A stretch of DNA of 64,000 nt, from NCBI GenBank assembly GCA_003134855.1, contig PLCS01000007.1, positions 567,011-631,010 on the forward strand, read 5' to 3'. Made by a program: the position numbers and the translations under genes. The notes under the pieces are model-generated. The model did not search any database, had not been told where the DNA came from, and saw only the letters and a program-made list of their open reading frames with translations. This DNA comes from Acidobacteriaceae bacterium. Its GTDB lineage: Bacteria > Acidobacteriota > Terriglobia > Terriglobales > Acidobacteriaceae. This document shows positions 46,791 through 56,099 of the stretch, in pieces; within the stretch, counting starts at the first letter, position 1; each line of letters opens with the position of its first letter.

Positions 46791-46831
46791 GCTTATAGTG
46801 ACTTTTTCTTGAGGGAAAAGCCACTATAAGC
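46791..46831. terminator. bidirectional terminator-like hairpin between convergent genes
   Basis: GCTTATAGTGACTTTTTC-ttgag-GGAAAAGCCACTATAAGC, 1 mismatch in the core arms; overlaps stop codon of 46824 CDS. Confidence 0.7.
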
Positions 46832-48281
46832 GCGACTCTCTCATCAGTTCACGGCCCCGCTCAATTGCGCGCCGGTTCAACTCCGTCCAGCGCGGATTTT
46901 TCACCAGCCTCTTGAGCGCCGCGTCAATATTGACGTCCCGCAACACTCCGGTCATCTCCAGCAGCGCGCCCAGCATCAACATGTTGCCCGCGCGCGCATT
47001 GCCCAGCGCATCGGCAATTTCCGTGAAGGGACACGCCAGCACTTGCACGCCTGGCTGTTCGCAATCGGCCGGGAACTCCTCGCCGTTGTAAAGAATCCAT
47101 CCGCCCGCGTGCACGCTCTTGACAAACTTGCGCAGCGCCGGTTCATTCATAGCCACCAGCACATCGGGATTGGTCACCATCGGTGAATCGATGACACGCG
47201 TGGCTAAACGCACATGACAGTTCGAAGTGCCCGAACGCATCTCCGGCCCATACGAAGGCAGCCAGGAAACTTCGAGACCAGCGTCCAGCCCGGCCTCGGC
47301 CAGCACCTCGCCCAGCAGCAAGACTCCCTGTCCGCCAAAGCCCGCCACGCGCACGGCAAGATCCAGATCCGCGGCCGTCTCATCGTGCACGGCCGGATTG
47401 CCCTCCGGCAGATCCTCGTTGGCGACGCCCAGAATCTGCGGAATCCGATCCAGCGCCGGAGCCGCCTCGGGCAACGCTCGCGGCTGCGCCTCTTTGGTGC
47501 GATCGCGAAAGACGCCCAGCGGAAAGGTCTTCTCCATCACGTCACGCACCCAGCGCTGCGCCTCCACCGGTGTCATCTTGAAGAGCGTCGGACAGGGCGA
47601 GAGCACCTCGATCAGCGAGAAGCCCAGCCCGCGCACCTGGTTTTCCACGGCCCGCTTGATGGCGCGCGCGGCCTGCATGATTTGCTTATTGTCTCCCAGG
47701 CCCACGCGCTCGATGTAAACCGGAGCTTCGAGTGTAGCCAGCAGCTCGCAGACGTGCAGCGGATAGCCTTCGTTGGCCGCGTTGCGCCCCTCCGGAGAGG
47801 TCGCGGTCTTCTGCCCCAGCAGCGTTGTCGGCGCCAATTGTCCGCCGGTCATGCTGTAGATGGCGTTATTCACGAAGATCACCGTGATGTGCTCGCCGCG
47901 ATTGGCTGCGTGCAGAATCTCCGCCGAGCCGATGGCCGCCAGGTCTCCGTCGCCCTGGTAGTCGATCACGATGCTCTCCGGCCTGCTCCGCTTCACCCCG
48001 GTAGCCACCGCTGTCGCGCGTCCATGCGCCGCCGAGATATTGCCCACATCGTAGTAGTAGTATGTGAAGACTCCGCAGCCGACCGGGCCGACCAGGATCG
48101 TGCGGTTCTGGATGCCCAGCTCATCGATGGCCTTGGCCAGCATCTTGTGCGTCTGGCCGTGCCCGCAGCCAGGGCAGAAGTGCGTCTGATGCTGCAACTC
48201 ATCTTTGCGCTCATAGCGCTCGTAGAAGGCCTTCGCCTTGCCGTGCGAAACCTCGTATTCCGCAATCATCTCGCTAGACAT
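46824..48281 (-). CDS. 2-oxoacid:ferredoxin oxidoreductase, fused beta (TPP) + gamma subunits
   Basis: [23 protein letters not shown] ... [47 protein letters not shown], then [23 protein letters not shown] ... [15 protein letters not shown]. Confidence 0.93.
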   Translation of the reverse strand: MSSEMIAEYEVSHGKAKAFYERYERKDELQHQTHFCPGCGHGQTHKMLAKAIDELGIQNRTILVGPVGCGVFTYYYYDVGNISAAHGRATAVATGVKRSRPESIVIDYQGDGDLAAIGSAEILHAANRGEHITVIFVNNAIYSMTGGQLAPTTLLGQKTATSPEGRNAANEGYPLHVCELLATLEAPVYIERVGLGDNKQIMQAARAIKRAVENQVRGLGFSLIEVLSPCPTLFKMTPVEAQRWVRDVMEKTFPLGVFRDRTKEAQPRALPEAAPALDRIPQILGVANEDLPEGNPAVHDETAADLDLAVRVAGFGGQGVLLLGEVLAEAGLDAGLEVSWLPSYGPEMRSGTSNCHVRLATRVIDSPMVTNPDVLVAMNEPALRKFVKSVHAGGWILYNGEEFPADCEQPGVQVLACPFTEIADALGNARAGNMLMLGALLEMTGVLRDVNIDAALKRLVKNPRWTELNRRAIERGRELMRESRL

Positions 48282-49368
48282 TGGCCACACACTCCTCTTC
48301 CAGATGCAATGCCGGCAGGGATTGCCGTGCCAGCTTTCGCACAAATTCAAGCACCTCGCCGTGCGATGGCACATTGCCGCCCACGCGGCTCAAAAACTCC
48401 ACGGGCCGCGCGCCGTTGAGCGCCAGCCGAACATCTTCCAGCATCTGGCCGTTGCTCATCTCCACCACTACGAAGACGCGCGCGCTTTTGGCCAGCCGCT
48501 GGAAATGCAACTTCGGAAATGGGAAGAGCGTGATGGGACGCAGCACGCCGATCTTGAGCCCGTCCGCGCGCGCCTCCGCCGCTACGGCCTTCAGTATGCG
48601 GCCCATGATTCCGTAGCCGGTGAGCACAATCTCCGCATCCGCGGTGCGCCATTCTTCGGCGCGTGTTTCATGCTCCTCGGCGTGGCGATACTTCGCTTCC
48701 ATGCGGCCCTGATGCGCCTCCATCTCATCGATGTCGAGATGCAGCGAGCCGATCAGATTGCCGCGCGTCTCCTTCGTGCCGGTCACAGCATAATCAGGCG
48801 TCCGCGGCTCAACGGCCGTCTGCGAAAACTCGACCGGCTCCATCATCTGCCCGATGAATCCATCGGCCAGGACGAAAACCGGATTGCGATAACGGTCCGC
48901 CAGCTCGAAGGCCAGTGCGGTCAGGTCCGCCATCTCCTGCACCGAATGGGGCGCCAGCACAATGGTGCGATAGTTGCCGTGGCCGCCGCCCTTCACCACC
49001 TGGTGATAGTCGCCCTGCTCGGCGGCAATGTTGCCCAATCCCGGCCCTCCGCGAGTGATGTCGGCAATCACGCAAGGCAGCTCCGCGCCCGCCATGTAGC
49101 TGATGCCTTCCTGCATCAAGCTGATCCCCGGCCCGCTCGACGCGGTCATTGAACGTACGCCCGCCCCCGCCGCGCCGTAAATCATATTGATTGCCGCGAC
49201 TTCGCTCTCCGCCTGCAGGAAGACTCCGCCGGCCCGCGGCATATAAAGCGCAGCGGCCTCGGCAATCTCGCTGGCCGGCGTGATCGGATAGCCGTAGAAC
49301 GCGCGGCATCCGGCCAGGATCGCGCTCCTCACAATCGCTTCGTTCCCTTTCATCAGTTGCTTGCGCAT
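48274..49368 (-). CDS. 2-oxoacid:ferredoxin oxidoreductase alpha subunit
   Basis: [32 protein letters not shown] ... [40 protein letters not shown]. Confidence 0.95.
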   Translation of the reverse strand: MRKQLMKGNEAIVRSAILAGCRAFYGYPITPASEIAEAAALYMPRAGGVFLQAESEVAAINMIYGAAGAGVRSMTASSGPGISLMQEGISYMAGAELPCVIADITRGGPGLGNIAAEQGDYHQVVKGGGHGNYRTIVLAPHSVQEMADLTALAFELADRYRNPVFVLADGFIGQMMEPVEFSQTAVEPRTPDYAVTGTKETRGNLIGSLHLDIDEMEAHQGRMEAKYRHAEEHETRAEEWRTADAEIVLTGYGIMGRILKAVAAEARADGLKIGVLRPITLFPFPKLHFQRLAKSARVFVVVEMSNGQMLEDVRLALNGARPVEFLSRVGGNVPSHGEVLEFVRKLARQSLPALHLEEECVANV

Positions 49369-49643
49369 TCGCTTGCTCCCACCATGCACTGTTCAACGCT
49401 GCGTGCTCGATTTACGATTCTCATCACAGTAATCGCCCCCGGTTCGGGGCACGCCATAAAGCAGATTCCGCAGCCCGTGCAGCCCGTGCCTTTGTAGGCC
49501 GCCGTGCGATAGCCGTAGTGATTCAACCGCTCACCCAGCGCGATCACCTTCGGCGGACAGGCCTCCACGCAGAGTCCGCAGCCCTTGCACTCTTCCACAT
49601 CTACCCGCAGTTGTCCACGGTCCTGCTTTTCCACATACGCCAT
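49353..49643 (-). CDS. 4Fe-4S ferredoxin-type delta subunit
   Basis: [36 protein letters not shown] ... [22 protein letters not shown]. Confidence 0.93.
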   Translation of the reverse strand: MAYVEKQDRGQLRVDVEECKGCGLCVEACPPKVIALGERLNHYGYRTAAYKGTGCTGCGICFMACPEPGAITVMRIVNRARSVEQCMVGASECASN

Positions 49644-49672
49644 TCGCACTCCTCTCCGACGGCCGCCAGACC

Positions 49673-50998
49673 TCAGGCCTGCAGGATCGCCGCTGCTTTG
49701 CGCTCCAGGTAATGCGAGCGCATCGCGAAATCTTCCAGATCTCCCCTGAACTGCGGATCGGCAATGGCGATCAACGCCTCCGCCCGCTCGCGCAGCGTCT
49801 TGCCGTGCAGGTACGCGATGCCGTGCTCCGTCACCACGTAATGCACATCGGCGCGCGAGGTCACCACGCCCGCGCCCGGCTCCAGCATCGGCACAATCCG
49901 CGAAACCGTGCCGTGCCGCGCGGTCGAAGGCAGCGCGATGATCGGCACTCCGCCCTTGGAGCGCGCGGCCCCGCGAATGAAATCCACTTGTCCGCCAAAG
50001 CCGCTGTAGGGCTTTGTTCCCAGCGAATCCGCGCACACCTGCCCCGTCAGGTCCACCTGCAGCGCTGAGTTGATGGCCACCATATTGTCGTTTTTCGCCA
50101 CCACAAACGGGTTGTTCGTATAGCTGATCGGCTGAAACTCAAAGCTCGGATTGTGATCAATGAAATCGAAGAGCCGCTGCGATCCCAGCACAAACGAGAG
50201 CACCACCTTGCCGCGGTGCAGTGATTTTCGTTCGCCGGTCAGCACGCCCGCTTCCATCAGGTCAATCACGCCATCCGAAACCATCTCGGTATGTATTCCT
50301 AAATCGCGCCTGTCTCTCAGGCAAGAAAGCACCGCGTCCGGGATCCCGCCGATCCCGGTCTGAATCGTCGCTCCGTCGGGGATCAGCGAAGCCACATTCG
50401 CTCCCACCCGGCGCTGGATTCCAGTGGATGGCTCCGGATGCGACTCCAGCAGCGGCCGCGATGTCTCCACAATCGCCGAGAGGTGGCTCACATGAAAGGA
50501 CGTGTCTCCATGCGTGCGCGGCATCCGCTCATTCACTTCGGCAATCACCGTCTTCGAGGCGCGGGCCGCATTCAACGTGCAATCCACCGTCGTCCCCAGG
50601 GTCACGAATCCGTGCTCATCCGGGGGCGAAACCTGCATCAGCGTAACATCCAGCGGCAGAGCGCCGCTCGCAAACAAGCCTTCAATCTCGCTGAGGAAGA
50701 TGGGGGTGTAGTCGGCGCGTCCGGCGGCCACCGCCTCGCGCACATTGTCTCCTAAAAACAATGCGCGATGACGAAAGATTCCTTCGTACTCCGGCCTGGT
50801 ATACACCGCCTCGCCCAGCGTCTTCATGTGAACGATTTCGACATTGCGCAACTCGGAGGCGTGCGCTACCAGAGCGTCCAACAGCACGGAAGGCGTGCCG
50901 CACCCGGACTGGACCCATACGCGCTCGCCGGAGCGAATCGCCTTGAGCGCCTGGGCGCCATCCATGCACTTGCTCCGATACTCCTCGCGCCAGTTCAT
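49673..50998 (-). CDS. acetyl-CoA hydrolase/transferase family CoA-transferase (4-hydroxybutyrate CoA-transferase-like)
   Basis: [18 protein letters not shown] ... [59 protein letters not shown] ... [19 protein letters not shown]. Confidence 0.93.
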   Translation of the reverse strand: MNWREEYRSKCMDGAQALKAIRSGERVWVQSGCGTPSVLLDALVAHASELRNVEIVHMKTLGEAVYTRPEYEGIFRHRALFLGDNVREAVAAGRADYTPIFLSEIEGLFASGALPLDVTLMQVSPPDEHGFVTLGTTVDCTLNAARASKTVIAEVNERMPRTHGDTSFHVSHLSAIVETSRPLLESHPEPSTGIQRRVGANVASLIPDGATIQTGIGGIPDAVLSCLRDRRDLGIHTEMVSDGVIDLMEAGVLTGERKSLHRGKVVLSFVLGSQRLFDFIDHNPSFEFQPISYTNNPFVVAKNDNMVAINSALQVDLTGQVCADSLGTKPYSGFGGQVDFIRGAARSKGGVPIIALPSTARHGTVSRIVPMLEPGAGVVTSRADVHYVVTEHGIAYLHGKTLRERAEALIAIADPQFRGDLEDFAMRSHYLERKAAAILQA

Positions 50999-51287
50999 CT
51001 CTGCTCCGCTATGCTCTTGCGCTGACTACTGCGCTACGCTGGCCACTACGAATCATCATCCCCAAAACCCAAATCATTCTCGTCTTCGCAAGGGTGCCCG
51101 GCAGTGACGCGCGTCACCTGTTAAATTCGCATTTTATTGGCTGCATCTCCATGGTAAGGCCTCTGACCCGGGGAACGAAACCGGGCGCCCCATCCTCGCC
51201 GCTCTCATCTTGAGCAGTTCAACGCGCCATGTCGCGTTACGTCCAGAGAAGAATGAAAGATCCTAAAAGAAAGACTGCCGAATCATC

Positions 51288-51333
51288 CGCGAACTTGCGA
51301 ACTCGCGATCACCGCGAAGCGGTGGCTAACTGC
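51288..51333. repeat. dispersed repeat copy 2 (CGCGAACTTGCGAACTCGCGATCACCGCGAAGCGGTGGCTAACTGCT)
   Basis: Near-identical to 21921-21970. Confidence 0.85.
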
Positions 51334-51451
51334 TAAATGGTTAACCAGTCCCCATGTGTTTCTGGCGAAAGGGTGGGAAACCTCGAACCCAGTCGGCCTG
51401 GTAGATTGTAAGTAATGTAAGCGACGTAGATTTGCATTCCGCAGCAGCCGG

Positions 51452-53794
51452 ATGAATAATTGCGCTCGGATGAGAACTCAGATCAATTCCGTCGCGGAAC
51501 GCAAGCCGAAAGGCTCTTCACCGGCCGTCAAGGCGGCTCTGATGCTGATCGGATGCAGCGCCGTACTCGGCCAGATCGTCCTCATGCGCGAGCTGATGGC
51601 CGTCTTCAACGGCAACGAAATCTCGCTGGGCATTCTGCTGGCCACATGGCTCTTCTGGACCGCGATGGGCAGCCTCGTATGCAGCGCTCTTGCGCAGCGT
51701 GAACGTAACGCGCGCCGCGCGGTGGCCGTGCTCGAATGTTTGCTCGGCATCAGCCTGCCGCTCACCGTCTGGGCATTGCGCTGGAGCAAGAGCCTCTTTC
51801 AAACCGTGTCCGGCGAGCTGGTTGGCCCGCTCCCGGTGCTGCTTGCATCGCTTATCTGCCTGAGCCTCTTCTGCGTGATTGCGGGCGCGCTGTTTGTAGC
51901 CGCCGCGCGCATGATGAGCATTGAATCCGCCGTTGACGCGCGCCGAGCCAGCAGCACGGCCTACCTGCTGGAAGCGGCCGGCTCCGCCGTGGGAGGAATC
52001 ATTGCCAGCCTGGTGCTGCTGCGCTTTCTCTCGCCCTTCCAGATCGCCGGCATTGTGCTCGTCTTGAACCTGCTGATGGCAGCCGTCCTCTGGTTGCGCA
52101 TGAACCGCAAACAGATTGCGGCCGCGGTCGCGGCTGCCACGCTGCTCGCAGTTTTTCTTCTCATCGAAGTTGCGCCGCGCATGGAAAGGCTGGCGCAGGC
52201 ACAGGAGTGGCGCGGCTTTCACCTGCTCGCCTCGCGCGATTCGATCTACGGCAACCTGACGGTCATCGCAACCGGCAACAATCGCAGCCTCTATGAAAAC
52301 GGCCTCATCCTGGCCAGCACGCCGGATGAAAGCGCCGCCGAAGAATCGGTTCACTACGCGCTGCTGGAGCATCCCGCGCCGCGTAAGATTCTGCTCATCG
52401 GCGGCGGCGCCGGCGGCAGCGTCCCGCAGGCGCTCAAGTATCCCACCGTCGAGCACATCGACCTGGTTGAGCTGGACCCCGCGCTCATCCGCATGGCGCG
52501 TGATTATCTTCCCGCGGACTCCTCGCCTCTTGATCCCCGCGTGCATCTGCACTACGCCGATGGCCGCACTTTCCTCAACGCGACGCGCGACAGCTTCGAT
52601 GTAATCATTGTCAGCCTTCCTGACCCTCAGACCGCGCAGTTGAACCGCTTCTACACCGCCGAATTCTTCCGCTCCGCGCGCGATCATCTTGCGCCGGACG
52701 GGCTGCTCGCCTTGCAACTGCGCTCGTCGGAGGAAGCCATCAGCCCCGATTTGGCGGAGTTCCTGCGCTGCATCAACCGCACGCTGCATGAGGTCTTTCC
52801 CAACGTTGTCGCGATTCCCGGAGAGACGATTCACTTCTTTGCCGCGACGCGCTCTGGTCTTCTCACGGACGATCCGCGAGTGCTGGTTGCGCGGCTGCTC
52901 GCGCGCCATTTGAAGACGCGTTATGTGCGCGAATACTTCATTCCCTTCCGCATGATGCCCGATCGCATGGGGCAGGCGCGCGGCGAATTGCAGCCGCTGG
53001 CCACGACACAAGTCAATCGCGACTTCTCGCCTATCGCCTACTACTTCAACACGGTTCTATGGAGCGCGCAGTTCAAGCCCGCCTATGCCAACTGGCTGCG
53101 CTCGGCTGCGCGCGCGCGCTTCTCCGCCATGCTTGGCGGCACTCTCATCGTTCTGTTTTCCGTGACGGCGCTGCTCGCGTTTGTGCCCGCTCGCGAGCGC
53201 TGTGCCCGCTTCGCCGCTGCCGGCTGCATGGCCGCGACCGGCTTCACGCTGATGGCGCTGGAAATCATTCTGCTGCTCGCCTTTCAATCCCTCTACGGCT
53301 TCCTCTACCGCCAACTCGCCATTCTGATTGCGCTGTTCATGGCCGGTATGGCGGTTGGAAGCTGGCTTGGGCTGCGCCACATTCGCCGCGATCATCGTCC
53401 TGCTTGCCGCGCTGTTGCTGGCACGCAGTTTCTTCTCGCGCTCGCCGCGCCTCTGCTGATGCTCGTGATCAGCTTGCTCGCCAAGCTCTCCGGGATGGCA
53501 GCAATCTGGCTGGCCGCGCAGTGCGTTTTCCCAGCCCTGGCTGCGCTCTCGGGCATCCTGGGAGGCTTCCAATTCCCCCTTGCGACGCACCTCTATGGCG
53601 GCAGCGGAGGGCGAAGGCTCGGATGGCTCTACGCCATCGATCTGCTCGGCGGCGGCGCGGGCGCTCTGCTGCTGAGCGCCTACCTCATCCCGGTCTTCGG
53701 ATTCTGGAAGACCGCGTGGCTCACGGCGGCGGTGAATCTGGCGCCGGCTCTGCTGGCCGCGTGGATTTGCTTTCCGCGCCGCGAGCGGCCCTGA
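51452..53794 (+). CDS. membrane-fused spermidine-synthase-like protein
   Basis: TM N- and C-terminal regions flank a Rossmann methyltransferase-like domain: KILLIGGGAGGSVPQALKYPTVEHIDLVELDPALIRMARDYLP. Confidence 0.88.
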   Translation: MNNCARMRTQINSVAERKPKGSSPAVKAALMLIGCSAVLGQIVLMRELMAVFNGNEISLGILLATWLFWTAMGSLVCSALAQRERNARRAVAVLECLLGISLPLTVWALRWSKSLFQTVSGELVGPLPVLLASLICLSLFCVIAGALFVAAARMMSIESAVDARRASSTAYLLEAAGSAVGGIIASLVLLRFLSPFQIAGIVLVLNLLMAAVLWLRMNRKQIAAAVAAATLLAVFLLIEVAPRMERLAQAQEWRGFHLLASRDSIYGNLTVIATGNNRSLYENGLILASTPDESAAEESVHYALLEHPAPRKILLIGGGAGGSVPQALKYPTVEHIDLVELDPALIRMARDYLPADSSPLDPRVHLHYADGRTFLNATRDSFDVIIVSLPDPQTAQLNRFYTAEFFRSARDHLAPDGLLALQLRSSEEAISPDLAEFLRCINRTLHEVFPNVVAIPGETIHFFAATRSGLLTDDPRVLVARLLARHLKTRYVREYFIPFRMMPDRMGQARGELQPLATTQVNRDFSPIAYYFNTVLWSAQFKPAYANWLRSAARARFSAMLGGTLIVLFSVTALLAFVPARERCARFAAAGCMAATGFTLMALEIILLLAFQSLYGFLYRQLAILIALFMAGMAVGSWLGLRHIRRDHRPACRAVAGTQFLLALAAPLLMLVISLLAKLSGMAAIWLAAQCVFPALAALSGILGGFQFPLATHLYGGSGGRRLGWLYAIDLLGGGAGALLLSAYLIPVFGFWKTAWLTAAVNLAPALLAAWICFPRRERP

Positions 53795-53939
53795 CAGATC
53801 ACCACGGCGATTCCAGCATTTCCATTGCCACAACGGCCGAGGCGGGAAAATAAATCTCTGAAAAACAGCCGGTGTAGGAAGACGAATTCTGAAAAATAAT
53901 TCACATTAAAGTTTTTTCAATTTTTGCCGATAATTATGT

Positions 53940-54256
53940 ATAGAGCGCCTAGGCTAAGAAGTAGCCAGACCAGAGTCGGAAGTGCCGAGCCCGGCGAATG
54001 TTTACGCCCTCCCCCAGCGGATGGTTCCGGGGCTTGGGGCCGTCTCTGGTCTTCCCTTCAGCGGCTCTCCGCCGCGAGCTAGAGCCGCAACCACGGTGGC
54101 GCTCGAAATCGGGGAGATGCGACAAATCGAGACCAGCGGCTGGCACGCAACACTGCCCGCCGCGGGTCTCGATTTGTTTTTGTGCGGAAGCGGTTTGAGC
54201 CTCTCCCGTGCGTCAAATTTCAGGTAACCAAGGCGGCTGAGGCCGCCTTTTTCTTT
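53940..54256 (+). ncRNA. candidate structured RNA / 5' leader ending in an intrinsic terminator
   Basis: Perfect arms AGACCAGAG(53967)/CTCTGGTCT(54044), GCGGCTCT(54061)/AGAGCCGC(54081), ACAAATCGAGACC(54122)/GGTCTCGATTTGT(54165), terminator AAGGCGGC-TGAG-GCCGCCTTTTT; not translated in a plausible frame. Confidence 0.45.
54230..54256 (+). terminator. intrinsic terminator/attenuator 17 bp upstream of the 54273 start codon
   Basis: AAGGCGGC-TGAG-GCCGCC-TTTTTCTTT. Confidence 0.8.
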
Positions 54257-54272
54257 GCGAGGAGCTTTCCGC

Positions 54273-55109
54273 ATGAATCCCATTTCGAATATCTGGAACC
54301 ACCCCAAGACCTCGGCCGCCGGGCTGCTGATTGGGGTCATCACCATCGCCAGCGTGTTTTCGCAGCAGGGCATCACGCTGGGCGCGGCCGGCAGCGGCAC
54401 CATGGTTACCCTGGTGAGCGGCCTGGCCACCGCGCTGCTGGGCCTGCTGGCCCGAGATCCGGCCCCATCCAATGGCAACTCCGCCAACTCCACCAACACC
54501 ACCGCCAAGCTCGGCGTCTGGGCGCTGATCGCCCTGCTGCTGCCTTTCACGGCCGGCTGCTCGGGTACCAGCGTGGCGCAGAACATTGTGAACTGGACGC
54601 CGACGCTGCAATCCGCGGTGGCTACGGTGGATTCGACAGCGACGCTGCTCGATCCGCTCGATGCGCCGATCTTTACCGCGGCCACGGTGGGCTTCGACGC
54701 GGCCTCCAATGTGCTGGTGGCCCAAGCCAAGGCGTACCTGGTCAATCCTACGGCCCCTCTTCTCCAGCAACTGCAAACCGCCGTGGTAGCCTTCCAGCAG
54801 CAAGTGAACGCGGCGCTGCTGCGGGCGGCCAGGATCTCCAACTCCGCCAGCCAGCAGCAGGTGCTGAACGCGATCAACGCGGTGGCGACTGTGGTCAGCG
54901 CGATGCTGGCGCTGGTTTCGTCCATCTCCAGCAAGACTGCCGTGGCACGGATGGCTTCGCAATCGACGATCAAGCTAGCTCAGGTCCGGCCCTATATGGA
55001 TGAAGGCAAGGCTGCCTCAATGGTGGCCAGTCACTACGGAGAGCCGTTGAAGCTGGCGGTAATGCAGGTTGCCCAGGTGGAAGCAAGCGCGGCACAGGCC
55101 GGGTTCTAG
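54273..55109 (+). CDS. holin-like N-terminal region joined to a lipoprotein-signal-like C-terminal region; function unknown
   Basis: MNPISNIWNHPKTSAAGLLIGVITIASVFSQQGITLGAAGSGTMVTLVSGLATALLGLLARDP + KLGVWALIALLLPFTAGCSGTS...; GGAG RBS. Confidence 0.7.
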   Translation: MNPISNIWNHPKTSAAGLLIGVITIASVFSQQGITLGAAGSGTMVTLVSGLATALLGLLARDPAPSNGNSANSTNTTAKLGVWALIALLLPFTAGCSGTSVAQNIVNWTPTLQSAVATVDSTATLLDPLDAPIFTAATVGFDAASNVLVAQAKAYLVNPTAPLLQQLQTAVVAFQQQVNAALLRAARISNSASQQQVLNAINAVATVVSAMLALVSSISSKTAVARMASQSTIKLAQVRPYMDEGKAASMVASHYGEPLKLAVMQVAQVEASAAQAGF

Positions 55110-55168
55110 TCTGACAGGAAGGCATGAGCGGCGGGGAATTCATCTCGGCTGATCGTCGACGGCGCTCG

Positions 55169-55202
55169 ATTCAAGGCGGAGGCTATGACCGCCGCCTTGA
55201 AT
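55169..55202. repeat. perfect 11-bp inverted repeat downstream of the holin-like gene
   Basis: ATTCAAGGCGG-aggctatgaccg-CCGCCTTGAAT; no clear U-tract. Confidence 0.7.
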
Positions 55203-55273
55203 TCCAACTTCAACTGAGCCTGAATGGTGATCCGATCCGATAATGTCGATTACTCATATTGCATGCGAATATA

Positions 55274-55350
55274 TGGTGCGCCCGGAGAGATTCGAACTCC
55301 CGACCTAACGCTCCGGAGGCGTTCGCTCTATCCAGCTGAGCTACGGGCGC
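55274..55350 (-). tRNA. tRNA-Arg (anticodon CCG), CCA encoded
   Basis: Minus strand GCGCCCGTAGCTCAGCTGGATAGAGCGAACGCCTCCGGAGCGTTAGGTCGGGAGTTCGAATCTCTCCGGGCGCACCA folds as a cloverleaf. Confidence 0.97.
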
Positions 55351-55434
55351 GCATTACCAGCATATCGTACTTTGGATTCTTCCGGGTGAAAGCAGCCAGC
55401 GGACCCGAATAAGGCCGGATTCGGCTCCCTGCTT

Positions 55435-56013
55435 TTACTCTTCGTGCGGCTCGTCGTCGAGGTTATCCAGCGCGGCCAGAGCTTCGTCGGGCACATCCCA
55501 CTGGCGGAGAATCTTGTAGATCACGCCGGGAGAAAAACCAGCCGCTACCAGGCGGCGCATGATGCGCGCGGTCTCCTTCTCGCTCTCCGGCTTGAGCAGG
55601 TGCTTGCGTTCCAGGTGCTCGCGGGCCAGAGCCTCTTCGCTGGTCTGGCCGTAGCGGGCTTCGAGGGTCTCGGCGATCAGCTCGCTGCCGACGCCTTTCT
55701 GCTGCAAGTCCTGGCGAACGCGGCGTACCCCCAGCTTCTCGTTCTCCTGGCGCAGGCGGGCATAGGTCTCGGCAAAGGCGGCGTCGTTCAGGTAACCGTG
55801 CTCGCCCAGACGAACGACGACAGCCGCGATGGCTGCCTCGCCGCGCACTCCCGGCTCGATGCGTCTCTGCATCAGCCGCCGCAGCTCAGCCTCCGTGCGC
55901 ATCGCCCGCCCCAGCGTCTTGACGGCATAGTCGTAGAGACCGGCTTCGTCGAGGAAGGGGCGGGGCTTGGCGGGTTTGGATTTGAAAGGCAGCTTCCACC
56001 TCCTGGTTCTCAT
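55435..56013 (-). CDS. recX: regulatory protein RecX
   Basis: YDYAVKTLGRAMRTEAELRRLMQRR ... LGEHGYLNDAAFAETYARLRQENEKLGVRRVRQDLQQKGV. Confidence 0.92.
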   Translation of the reverse strand: MRTRRWKLPFKSKPAKPRPFLDEAGLYDYAVKTLGRAMRTEAELRRLMQRRIEPGVRGEAAIAAVVVRLGEHGYLNDAAFAETYARLRQENEKLGVRRVRQDLQQKGVGSELIAETLEARYGQTSEEALAREHLERKHLLKPESEKETARIMRRLVAAGFSPGVIYKILRQWDVPDEALAALDNLDDEPHEE

Positions 56014-56099
56014 TTAATGGCTGAGTTGCGATCGCTCTAGTCTTTACTACCTATCCTTCCTAGTACTGTTGTTCGTGTGAGACTGACCACTGACTGCTG

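Noticed and set aside
47214-48419. 401-aa plus-strand ORF
   Set aside because: Antisense shadow of the beta-gamma oxidoreductase gene
51518-53011. 497-aa minus-strand ORF
   Set aside because: Antisense shadow of the 51452-53794 membrane spermidine-synthase-like gene; low-complexity composition typical of GC-rich shadow frames
23719-55109. Prophage spanning the GH108-like and holin-like genes
   Set aside because: The genes are ~30 kb apart, separated by housekeeping and metabolic genes, with no integrase, capsid, portal or tail genes seen
55224-55412. ORF encoding GAPGEIRTPDLTLRRRSLYPAELRA
   Set aside because: Classic spurious translation across the tRNA-Arg gene
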